Positions 35,050 through 46,150 of a stretch of DNA of 64,000 nucleotides are shown in pieces (the stretch's first letter is position 1; the number at the start of each line of letters is the position of its first letter). Where the stretch lies: positions 647,501-711,500 of the forward strand of contig JAQPZY010001689.1 in assembly GCA_029931535.1 (NCBI GenBank), in the 5' to 3' direction. Made by a program: the position numbers and the translations under genes. The notes under the pieces are model-generated. The model worked only from the letters and a program-made list of their open reading frames with translations. It did not search any database and was not told the origin of the DNA. Source of the stretch: Margaritifera margaritifera. Lineage: Eukaryota; Mollusca; Bivalvia; Unionida; Margaritiferidae.

Positions 35050-38000
35050 TGTATTTTTGGGAACGTTTCTGTTCATTTACTGTTGTAAAATCCTTATGTA
35101 GTGTTTGGGAACGTTTCTGTTCATTTACTGTTGAAAAAGCCTTATGTAGTGTTTGGGAACGTTTCTGTTCATTTACTGTTGAAAAAGCCTTATGTAGTGT
35201 TTGGGAACGTTTCTGTTCATTTACTGTTGAACAAGCCTTATGTTATGTTTGGGAACATTTAGTTCATTTACTTTTAAAAAAGCCTTATGTAGTGTTTGGG
35301 AACGTTCCTGTTCATTTACTGTTGAAAAAGCCTTATGCATTGTTTGGGAACGTTTCTGATCATTTACTGTTGAAAAATCCTTATGCATTGTTTGGAAACG
35401 TTTCTGTTCATTTACTGTTGAACAAGCCCTATGCATTTTTGGGAAGGTTTCTGTTCATTTACTGTTGAAAAAGCCTTATGTAGTGTTTGAGAACTTTTCT
35501 GTTCATTTACTGTTGAACAAGCCTTATGTAGTGTTTGGGAACGTTTCTATTCATTGACTGTTGAACAAGCCGTATGTAGTGTTTGGAAACGTTTCTGTTC
35601 ATTTACTGTTGAAAAAGATTTAGTAGTGTTTGGGAACGTTTCTGTTCATTGACTGTTGAACAAGCTTTATGTAGGGTTTGGGAACGTTTCTGTTCATTGA
35701 CTGTTGAACAAGCCTTATGTATTGTTTGGGAACGTTTCTGTTCATTGACTGTTGAACAAGCCTTATGTATTGTTTGGGAACGTTTCTGTTCATTGACTGT
35801 TGAACAAGCCCTATGTATTGTTAGTGAACGTTTCGGTTCATTTACTGTTGAACAAGCCTTATGTAGTGCTAGTGAACGTTTCGGTTCATTTACTGTTGAG
35901 AAATCCTTAGGTAGTGTTTGGGAACGTTTCTGTTCATTGACTGTTGAACAAGCCTTATGCATTGTTTGGGAACTTTTCTGTTCATTGACTGTTGAACAAG
36001 CCTTATGTATTGTTAGTGAACGTTTCGGTTCATTTACTGTTGAACAAGCCTTATGTATTGTTAGTGAACGTTTGGGTTCATTTACTGTTGAGAAATCCTT
36101 AGGTAGTGTTTGGAAACGATTCTGTTCATTTACTGTTGAATAAGCCTGATGCATTTTTTGGGAATGTTTCTATTCATTGACTGTTGCAAAAGCCTTATGT
36201 AGTGTTTGGGAACGTTTCTGTTCATTTACTGTTCAACAAGCCTTATGCTTTGTTTCGGAACGTTTCTGTGAATTTACTGTTCAACAAGCCTTATGCTTTG
36301 CTTCGGAACGTTTCTGTGAATTTACTGTTGAAAAAGCCTTATCCATTGTTTGGGAACGTTTCTGATCATTTAATGTTGAACAAGCCTTATGTAGTGATTG
36401 GGAACTTTTATGTTCATTTACTGTTGAACAAGCCTCATGTAGTGTTTGGGAACGTTTCTATTCATTGACTGTTGAAACAAGCCTTATGTAGTGTTTGGGA
36501 ACGTTTCTGTTCATTTACTGTTGAAAGAGCCATATGTAGCGTTTGGGAACGTTTCTGTTCATTGACTATTGAACAAGCCTTATGTAGGGTCTGGGAACGT
36601 TTCTGTTCATTTACTGTTGAACAAGCCTTATGTATTGTTAAAGAACGTTTCTGTTCATTTACTGTTGAGAAATCCTTATGTAGTGTTTGGGAACGTTTCT
36701 GTTCATTGACTGTTGAACAAGCCTTATGTAGTGTTTGGGAACGTTTCTGTTCATTTACTGTTGAACAAGCCTTATGTATTGCTAGAGAACGTTTCGGTTC
36801 ATTTACTGTTGAGAAATCCTTAGATAGTGTTTGGGAACGATTCTGTTCATTTACTGTTGAATAAGCCTTGTGCATTTTTTGGGAATGTTTCTGTTCATTG
36901 ACTGTTGAAAAAGCCGTATGTAGTGTTTGGGAAGGTTTCTGTTCATTTACTATTGAAAAAGACTGATGCATTGTTTGGGAACGTTTCTGTTCATTTACTG
37001 TTGAACAAGCCTTATGCTTTGTTTCGGAACGTTTCTGTGAATTTACTGTTAAAAAGGCCTTATGCATTGTTTGGGAACGTTTCTGATCATTTAATGTTGA
37101 AAAAACCTTATGTAGTGTTTGGGAACGTTTCTGTTCATTGACTGTTGAACAAGCCTTATGTAGTGTTTGGGAACGTTTCTGTTCATTTACTGTTGAACAA
37201 GCCTTATGTATTGTTAGAGAACATTTCTGTTCATTTACTGTTGAGAAATCCTTAGATATTGTTTGGGAACGATCCTGTTCATTTACTGTTGAATAATCCT
37301 TATGCATTTTTGGGAATGTTTCTATTCATTGACTGTTGAAAAAGCCTTATGTAGTGTTTGGTAAGGTTTCTTTTCATTTACTGTTGAAAAAGACAGATGC
37401 ATTGTTTGGGAACATTTCTGTTCATTTACTGTTGAAAAAGCCTGATGTAGTGTTTGGGAACGTTTCTGTTCATTTACTGTTGAACAATCCTTTTGTAGTT
37501 TTTGGGAACGTTCCTGTTCATTTACTGTTGAAAAAGCTTTATGCATTGTTTGGGAACGTTTCTGATCATTTACTGTTGAGCAAGCCTTATGCATTGTTTG
37601 GAAACGTTTCTGCTCATTTACTGTTGAACAGAATTATGCATTGTTTGTGAAGGTTTCTGTTCATTTACTGTTGAATAAGCCTTATGCATTGCTTGGGAAC
37701 GTTTCTGATCATTTACTGCTGAACAAGCCTTATGTAATGTTTGGGAACGTTTCTGTTCATTTATTGTTGAACAAGCCTTATGTAGTGTTTGGAAACGTTT
37801 CTGTTCATTGACTGTTGAACAAGCCTTATGTAGTGTTTGGGAACGTTTCTGTTCATTGACTGTTGAACAAGCCTTATGTAGTTTTTGGAAAGGTTTCTGT
37901 TCATTGACTGTTGAAAAAGCCTTATGTAGTTTTTGGGAACGTTTCTGTTCATTGACTGTCGAAAAAACCTTATGTAGTTTTTCGGAACGTTTCTGTTCAT

Positions 38001-38445
38001 TTACTTTTGAACAAGCCTTATGTATTTTTTGGGAACGTTTCTGTTCATATACTGTTGAACAAGCCTTATGTAGTTTTGGGGAACATTTCTGTTCATTTAC
38101 TGTTGAAAAAGGCTTATGTGTTGTTTGGGAACATTTCTGTTCATTTACTGTTGAAAAAGCCTTTTGTAGTTTTGGGGAACGATTCTGTTCATTTACTGTT
38201 TAAAAAGCCTTATGGAATGTTTGGGAACGTTTCTGTTCATTTACTGTTGCAAAAGCCTTTTGTATTGTTTGGGAACATTTCTGTTCATTTACTGTTGAAA
38301 AAGCCTTATGTATTGTTTGGAAACGTTTCTGTTCATTTACTGTTGAAAAAGTCTGATGTGTTGTTTGTGAACGTTTCTGTTCATTTACTGTTGAAAAAGC
38401 CTTATGTTTGGAAACGTGTCTGTTCATTTACTGTTGAAAAAGCCA
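35050..38445. repeat. satellite array, 48-bp unit, about 70 copies
   Basis: The unit contains GTTTGGGAACGTTTCTGTTC, then ATTTACTGTTGAA and AAGCCTTATGTA. 48 is divisible by 3 and the unit lacks stops in several frames, so long open frames appear on both strands: a VEQALCSVWERFCSFT repeat on plus and a TVNEQKRSQT repeat on minus. Point variants (ATTGACTG, GAGAAATCC, ACGATTCTG, GTGAATTTAC) recur in blocks, which shows a higher-order structure. It lies within the GALNT intron. Frames are broken by single-base changes every few hundred bases, which argues against a coding role. Confidence 0.96.
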
Positions 38446-40763
38446 TTTAAGTTAGACAATACTGATTTGGGTACATTGACACTTTACAAAAATAGTGATA
38501 TTGTTTGAACGTGTCGTTTCAAAACATTAGAGTGCAGACTAATTTCAATTTTTAAATGAAATTTCAGCTTGCATTTAACATTTGACCTATTTAATAAGTA
38601 AAACAGGCGGAATATCCGTTTTTTGGGGATTTTTTTATATAATTAAATTGATTAATTCAGTAAGAAGCTCTTTATTCTTGTCGGCAATCATAATACAGCG
38701 ATTTTTTTCCTGGGGCTTTTTGTGTTTATAGGAAACAAGTAATTAAGGCAAACGCATTGCTTAAAGATATAGGTACTAAAACAAAAAATAAGAAAGAAAA
38801 AACTGTCAAGTGAAACGGAAAATTGTGATAATATGAGGAAAGAGAAAGACAATGGCAAAAGCCTCAGCAAGAATAAACAAGCAAGGATATGGCGATGTGC
38901 CAAACGTAAAAGAAGTAAGATGAATATTTTGTTAAAGAAAATTCAAAGTAGTAGTATCTGCGTCTATGCGCGCAATAAATAGTATTCCCTACAGCAATTG
39001 TGTACACCTTTTTTTTAAATTTTTTTTATGTAGTACAATGTTTGTCCTGTCCTGCTGTGTAAAGTGCGTTGCCAAACAAAAATATATCAGAATCAATATT
39101 AATATTCATTACCGATAATCTGTGAAAAAGATAATATCTTGCGCTATTCAACAGTCTGAATACAAAAAGAAACTGACGGTCGTTTTCTATTGGAAATCTG
39201 GAAGAACAGGAAGCGTCCACGACAAGATTACATCTAAATAAATCATAACTGAGCGAAATGCATTTGTGTCTTAATCGGCCTAATAACACCTATTACAACA
39301 TGCCAAATGTCTTTACATGAATTAAAAGATTAATTCCTTGTGTAATTACCAATTATTCTGTTAAATAGTTCATAACTGACCTTTATGTAGAGCCAAACGC
39401 TTCGCTTGAATGCACATATCGGACATATTCAACATATTGTGATTAATGAAATTTGGGCATATTTCTTACAAGTAAACTGACAAATACATGTATACATTGT
39501 GTGAGGAGATGTAGCAAACAATTAATATCATTATAAACATTTTATACAAATTTTAACATTTAATACTGTTTAATAATGTAAATGAGTTATACGATACTAC
39601 ATCATATGTCTAAGATGTGTGATAACACTATAGATGGTATTAGAATGTTATTTGCATAATATTATTTAATTTATGTATACGTATAGTTGGGTGGTGGAAG
39701 CGAGAGGATAAATATGTGTCCAATTTGGACCCATTTTGAAACTTGTTTCTGTCACAGTGCTTCTTAGCAAAAACACGGTCATCCATTGTTCAGAGAAAAT
39801 TCTTTATTATTCCATTTGACTTTAAAATCCTTAAAGATTCTTGTTCTATATCCGTGGAGACTTTAATTGTATAACTATAGAGTTATATTTTATCCTTCTG
39901 ATGAAAATCCCAAGTATGTCAGCAGTATCATGAGCAAGATAATCTAAAATCTCAAGTTGAGGAGAAATTATAAGAAATTTAGCGGAACCGGTGCCTGGAT
40001 CACAAACTAGAATAACGTCATGTTACGCTGTTGTTTTACACCGGCAGATACAACGTTGATACCTAGCCAATATACGGCACGTATCCACCTTTCATTGTAG
40101 AGTGTACTCTAAAATTCTAACGTTGTTAGTTTTCTTCGATTTTGCGATAGAAAGGGCTATTAAATAATACCAATATAAATTTTTGCAAACCTCTTCCAGC
40201 GTGCAGATATATACAGTTAGAAGACTCGCGGGTTGCTTCTTTTATCAAAATAAAGCTTGTTTTGACAATAGAATACATATATTCAAATCTTAGACAGCAA
40301 GTGCAAAATTATTGGCAAATTGTGATGACATGACCAGATTAATTATAAGTTTGACATGTAAACACTTAGAAATTCTTTTTTTGCGTGTTATGTATTGTAT
40401 TATACCCTCTGTATGATGATAGTTATAATATTGCGTTCGAAGTGACGATATGTACAGATCCAGTAACAAATTGTGACAATATCATGAATTATTTTGGACT
40501 AAGCTGGTGACTCGAAGTGATGCTTTATGTAAAAGAAACAGAAAAAAACCGGCTCAATCCACTACTTCTGGGCGGGCGTCCACTAGCATTTGCATCCATT
40601 GGTAACATGGATATAGCCAGGAACCATAGAGGAGGAGAGCGTATGAATTACCACTGCGCTATGTGTTTAAAACTACATTTTCTCAAACCAGAAACAACGA
40701 ATCAGAATCCACATTGTGTCATGGGGGTGTTAAATGTACGGTTTTAGGAAACGCACAAAACAC
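38446..40763. other. intron DNA, no gene seen
   Basis: AT-rich unique-looking sequence. The small frames at 38688-38903 and 39026-39289 (minus) and 40517-40747 (plus) show no family features. Confidence 0.5.
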
Positions 40764-40876
<113 letters not shown>

Positions 40877-41255
40877 AAAGAGACAGAAAAGAAACAGACA
40901 GATGAACAGATAGATAGATTATGCCAAAAACGTGATTTAAAGACTTTGAGCTATTAAAAAAATATGAAGTCTTAAATCCTATTTTTTTAAAGTAGTTTCT
41001 CCATAATGTTAACAAAAATTAGAATTGTTAAACTTGACAAAATGGGTATGAATCCCGTATATATTAAAAGACGCATACGAAAAAGATATTGATTAAGTAT
41101 ACACAACGAATCTGAAAAACGTACCATACGAACTTTACACGGTACCTTGCCTTCAACATAAAAAACTAGCAGAAAAAAAATCAAATGTGACGCTGCTGCC
41201 CAAGGGGACTAATCGAATATTTAGTGTTAACAATTAAGATGATAGGGTAACTTAC

Positions 41256-41740
41256 TTTTTAAATCTTGAATCCGGAACCATTCTATTCAGTGGTATTAAG
41301 TCACTTGCATACACATTAATGTGATATTGTTCTATCAACTTTTGAGCCTTTATCTTCTCTTGTCCTACAAAAGTGACACCTCTTCCATGTTCTCCAATTT
41401 TACTGGGGTCGTTTTTACCATAATCGTCAATTAACGGATTTCCGGTTATGGAGTTCGAATTGTTCTGGTACTCCTTCCAAGAGCTTGCTATATTTCTATC
41501 GTTAGGTGGTTTCTTCGGTTTGGAAAATAGTCCTGTAGGTGTTTGTTGTTCAGCATGTCCATAAAACACGGAAGCAATGTGTTCATTCTGCAGTTTGCTA
41601 GTGTGTCTTAAAACATCATATAGTTTATACTTTCCTGGCATAAGTTGAAAAGCATCATGGGAATATAAAATCACTTCGAGAGTGATCAAAAGAAAAAATA
41701 GTGCTGAAGCAGTGATCATGTATCGGGTAATGAGTCTCAT
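41256..41740 (-). CDS. polypeptide N-acetylgalactosaminyltransferase, first coding exon
   Basis: Encodes residues 1-161 and two bases of the next codon. The start ATG at 41740 has A at position -3 and lies behind an A-rich leader. A short basic tail (MRLITR) is followed by a hydrophobic segment at about residues 8-27 (ASALFFLLITLEVILY), giving a type II Golgi membrane protein with its catalytic side in the lumen. Residues 28-135 form a hydrophilic stem. Then comes the block NVYASDLIPLNRMVPDSRF, which matches the conserved SD-x-IP-x-NR...PD-x-R lead-in to GalNAc-transferase catalytic domains. The donor GTAAGT begins at 41255. The phase fits the exon at 15275-15441, and the joined codon gives Asn before the conserved Cys. 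A 5' non-coding exon and promoter were not located. Confidence 0.87.
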
Positions 41741-42194
41741 TGTTTGTTGTTTTGGGGTTTTTTTGTGTGTTTTTGTTTCTTTTTTTTTTTTTCTTTTTTT
41801 TTATCACAGCCAATTACTTATTCCACAAAAAATCAAAATATGAAAGAAATTGCCAAAACATGCTTAGAGAACGACTTACACGCTCAGCACACTACTATGT
41901 GTCTGTATCGTATCCGCCAAAGGCATGATGGTGTAAAAAAATATGTTGTCACTGCCTCAAACGTCATCGCATCTGACTGAAGAATGCACCAACCAAATGT
42001 TACTATTGAATTATTGCAAAAACTCTCTTTTAAGGCGGAGCTACATCCGACCTAATCAGAAGTCAGTGTGTATCTCTATCGTGGAGTGACAGGTGCATGA
42101 CATTAATATCGACAAAAAAATCAAACCAGACAATACTAGGTAAAATCGTGCAAGAACATTAATACTCGTAACATATGGATTGGTGAGCTTGCAT
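41741..42194. other. 5' leader and upstream region of the GALNT gene
   Basis: Directly upstream of the start codon the minus strand is A-rich (a T-rich run at 41756-41804 on plus). This is not what a 3' splice site would need, so the leader probably belongs to the same exon for at least some tens of bases. No promoter motif was identified. Confidence 0.4.
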
Positions 42195-42445
42195 ATTGCT
42201 TGAATGGCCTGGACAAATCATTTCGTGTACATAAATCATGCACAGGACATGAGTATATTGCTTGAATGGCCTGGACGAATCATTTCGTGTACATCCATCA
42301 TGCACAATGCATGATTATATTGCTTGAATGGCCTAGACGTATCATTTCGTCCACATCCATCATGCACAATGCATGCGTATATTGCTTGAATGGCCTGGAC
42401 GAATCATTTCGTGCACATCCATCATGCACAATGCATGAGTACTCT
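42195..42445. repeat. minisatellite, about 62-bp unit, four copies
   Basis: The unit starts ATTGCTTGAATGGCCTGGAC and contains CATCATGCACAATGCATG. It begins about 450 bp upstream of the GALNT start codon. Confidence 0.92.
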
Positions 42446-42525
42446 ATACCTTAGTCTTGAGTATATAAGGTCCTTACATCGATTCTAATGCACGATCAAA
42501 CAGACAAATAATGCTGCTCAAACCT

Positions 42526-42812
42526 TACGTATGTATGTATGAATGGATGCTTGGATTAAGTATGTATGTATGTATGTATGTATGTATGTATGTATGTATG
42601 TATGTATGTATGTACGTATGTATGTATGTATGTATGTATGTATGTATGTATGTATGTATGTATGTATGTATGTATGTATGTATGTATGTATTTATGTATG
42701 TATGTATGTATGTACGTACGTACGTACGTATGTATGTATGTATGTATGTATGTATGTATGTATGTATGTATGTATGTATGTATGTATGTATGTATGTATG
42801 TATGTATGTATG

Positions 42813-42841
<29 letters not shown>
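42526..42841. repeat. tetranucleotide microsatellite (TATG)n, long
   Basis: About 75 copies, with a patch of TACG variants at about 42712-42730 and one TTTATG. Cys-Met-Tyr-Val reading frames over it are artefacts. Confidence 0.98.
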
Positions 42842-42846
<5 letters not shown>

Positions 42847-43568
42847 TGCATATGTGCAGGCAGGTAATTAGGTGAACTGAATGGTAGTTGATCGGTAGGT
42901 AAATATGATAGCTTTGGTGCGTATATGACAGTCCCGAAAATTAGCGTGTCAAAATAAAATTATTTCGTTACCTTCCTCAATAATTAGAACAAATGGATAT
43001 ATATATAAGTAGAATCTCTAGTACTGGAAACCCGATTAGCATTATTTTCATTTCACCGAACCACCATTCTCCATTCTTCTATCTACTAACAGACAATTCC
43101 ATTATACAAGCCCCATTTATCAGAACCTGTTTCATGTCCCACAACCAGTTCTGGGCAATACAGGCTGTACAGTACAAAACTATTAATTACATACTTCTGA
43201 AGGGAAGATTTCTGCGTGACAATTTTTTTTTTTTTATTTATTTTTTATTTTTTTTATTTTTGTAGATAAACTTATTGTATATTGAACTGCACAACATTCT
43301 ACTCTTTCTTTCAACATCTCCCACGCCAAGTAACTTGTTTCTTTCTCCAAACTGAATGTGTATCCTTTTAGCAGAAACGTTACCATTTACCGTTAGTAAC
43401 ATTTTTTTTTTCTCTTCACATTTTGTCCATATGATTGTAGTATGCAGAGTAGAATGTTATACTTATGAACGATACTCAGAAATCGCTATTTGCGTATCTG
43501 ATCAGAGATTTCAGAAGTAGTGATATGTTCGGGTACAGTCATTTCGGTCCAAAACCACTTTAGCCCGG
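42842..43568. other. spacer, no gene seen
   Basis: AT-rich, with a T-rich run at about 43219-43262. Nothing recognised. Confidence 0.5.
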
Positions 43569-43814
43569 GGGGCCCCAGGTGGCCGAGTGGTCTAAGACGC
43601 TCGCCTTTACCGATCACTGCCGTATCACCTCTTTCCGCGTGGGTTCGAGTCTTGGGCTCGGCCAATGTGGTTATGTGAGAAAGCTTGCCAGTAGCTTCCC
43701 GTGGGTCGGTGGTTCTTCCCGGGATTTCCCCGGGTTCTTCCTCCACCAGATATACTGGCCGCCATGTATAGCCTATCATGTGCTGAAAAATGGCGTTAAA
43801 CCCATAAAAACCAC
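43569..43814 (+). mobile_element. tRNA-Leu-like SINE
   Basis: The head resembles a leucine-type tRNA. It has an A box in GGTGGCCGAGTGGTCTAAG (43579-43597) and a B box GGGTTCGAGTC (43640-43650), spaced as in a tRNA with a long variable arm. A GC-rich body follows (about 43695-43765). The tail AAATGGCGTTAAACCC ends near 43814 in an A-rich stretch. A SINE uses RNA polymerase III for transcription and a partner LINE for insertion. Much less AT-rich than its surroundings. No clear target duplication was found. The reading frames over it on both strands are chance. Confidence 0.85.
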
Positions 43815-45024
43815 AAACTTTAGTCCGGGTGGATTCGGTCGAGTTGTTTCGACCCACTATGTCAACCGGGACGATTCGGCCCACATATGTGTATCGTTTC
43901 GGCCTACTATACTTTAATATAGACAGTATATAAAAAGTTCATGTTGAATTCAGTAATATGAACATTTTGTGACTTTTTATAAATATAATATATTGTGTTT
44001 GTAGTGTTTATAGTTATGGTTATGCTATTTTAATTACTAATTTAAATAAAAGCTTTGTGCACAAGTTATGTATTTAGTGTCTGGGTGTGTATTTTGCGTG
44101 TTTAACTATGTATGTTTTGAATTTGTACTTTTAAGCAAAAGATAATGTGAATGTGTAATGTAGCTAGTTAAAAATATGTAATTGTAGGTATTGTACATAA
44201 GTGAATACAATAATAAATAACATTTTTTCATATGTATATATATGCCTTGTGTTTGTGATGTTAAAAACATTAAATAAAATGAATACTAATAATGGTACCG
44301 TTCATTGATTTATAATAAATTTATTAACGATGTTTCTCTATGTTCGCTTTTCTTATCATCATCTTTATTATCGGAATTGATTAATGTATGTAGCTGATTG
44401 CAAAACGGTGATTTTGTTAGTCTATAAATTAATGTTATATCCTTCCGTTTTTTTAAATAATTGAGTCTTTGACAAGAAAGATTGACAAAATCCCACTCGA
44501 TATTATTAGTTGCCGAATTCATATATCTGTGTGTGTCTTATAATTACAATGAGTATATTTATGGCAGTTTTTCGTGTTTATTTCTGTTCATATTTAAGAA
44601 ATAAATAATTATTATATATAATAAATTTATTATAGTTCTTTTGATTTTAATGAACAAAGTAGTGTTTATTTGTAAAAATGTAATTGCAAAACATTTGTAA
44701 AAGGTCTTCTCATAGTTTTATGAGGAAGGGAGGTACTAGGATTTATATTAAAATCGTCCTCTTGATCAACACAAACAAGATTGGTTATCTGTGTTAGAAA
44801 ACATCGTCAGAAGGGAAAAAAATTAAATGGTATAAAACAGGTATTCAAATAGGAAGAATATTTAATAAAAAATTGTACTTACCTATCTTGAAATTTATGA
44901 TGGCAATAAAACTCCATATGAAGAAAGAAAATGTATGGCAATAAAACTCCATATGAAGAAAGAAATTGTATTAAATGTCAGAATAACGTTTTGGGTGACG
45001 AATTCCATTACCTCGATAATCCAT

Positions 45025-45026
<2 letters not shown>
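43815..45026. other. spacer, no gene seen
   Basis: Very AT-rich. A unit of about 36 bp containing ATGGCAATAAAACTCCATAT is duplicated in tandem at about 44898-44967. Confidence 0.5.

Positions 45027-45089
<63 letters not shown>
45027..45089. repeat. dinucleotide microsatellite (CT)n
   Basis: About 31 copies. Confidence 0.97.
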
Positions 45090-45091
<2 letters not shown>

Positions 45092-45308
45092 ATTTGACAT
45101 AAAATTCTGTCCCAAGTTGTAGGATGCTTTTACGCTATTATTTTTGTCAAGCAAACTTTGCTGCCAGTGAATTGGTCAAAATAGAAAATCGCTCTTGCCA
45201 ATCAGACACAATTTCACTTTTTTCAACCTATGCATTAAGTAAACTAAAGTTACAGTCAGTGGTATGGATCCAAGATTTGTAACAATGTAATTTTGGCGCT
45301 CGTCAAAT

Positions 45309-45401
45309 CGTAAGCCAAGATCAAGTACTTGAGGGCTGACAGAATTGTAACAATGTAATCGTAAGCCAAGATCAAGTACTTGAGGGCTGACAGAATTGTG
45401 A
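45309..45401. repeat. tandem duplication of 51 bp
   Basis: CGTAAGCCAAGATCAAGTAC plus the following TTGAGGGCTGACAGAATTGT occurs at 45309 and 45360. Confidence 0.93.
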
Positions 45402-45654
45402 CAAATTTAAGAACCAAAATTTGGCACATGCCAAATCGTACTATATTCATTCGACAATGTTGCAAAAATAACACTGGTCTTCAGAAACTGATGAATGAAA
45501 AATTTACCAACCTTTTGCAAAAACACAACTGGCTGACAGTAAAGGTAGGAAGATGTTTAGTTTGTAAATTTACTGTCTGTAACATTCGTAGCAATATTTT
45601 TGTGATTGGATTCAATACATTTCCATTAGATTTCATACAGACCCACACATGATA

Positions 45655-46150
45655 AACCTACGACGTAATATTCGTTTCATTTAGAGGGCAGATAAACTCC
45701 AACCTATTATATTTCCTGCTAAATATATCCAACAGGTTACAATGTTACACTTCTAACCAGACAGACTAATCCTGTGAAACCTATGAACCAATATTTAAAC
45801 ATTACATCTTGTTCCTATACATTTCAATATGACGACCTAATGTTAAATGCCCGTTAGTCGCTATAATCTTTTTACCCAGTTTAACTTAGGAGTCCACCTT
45901 GTCACTAAAGTATCTCATAAACCTGCAACTTAGGAGTCTACATTATCACTAAATTATCTCATAAACCTGCAACGTCATATTCATTTCAGTTAGAGGACAG
46001 AAATAGCTGCATGTTTAACTTCCACCATACAGGCTCATCCTGTCAAACCTATCAACCAATTTTTAAACATTACTTCTTTTTCCTATACATTTCAACATGA
46101 CGGCCTAATGTTAAATTCCCATGGTCGCTGTAAATATTTTACCCTGTTTG
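45655..46150. repeat. imperfect tandem duplication of roughly 300 bp
   Basis: Shared blocks in the same order include CATTTAGAGG/CAGTTAGAGG, AAACCTATGAACCAAT/AAACCTATCAACCAAT, CCTATACATTTCAA and CCTAATGTTAAAT. The copies are about 80% alike by eye, at about 45668-45890 and 45970-46150. Confidence 0.75.

Noticed and set aside
35049..38450. Long repeat-protein frames (plus and minus) up to 281 codons
   Set aside because: They are the 48-bp satellite read in stop-free phases. Frames change and break along the array, open frames occur on both strands, and no start, splice or domain context is present.
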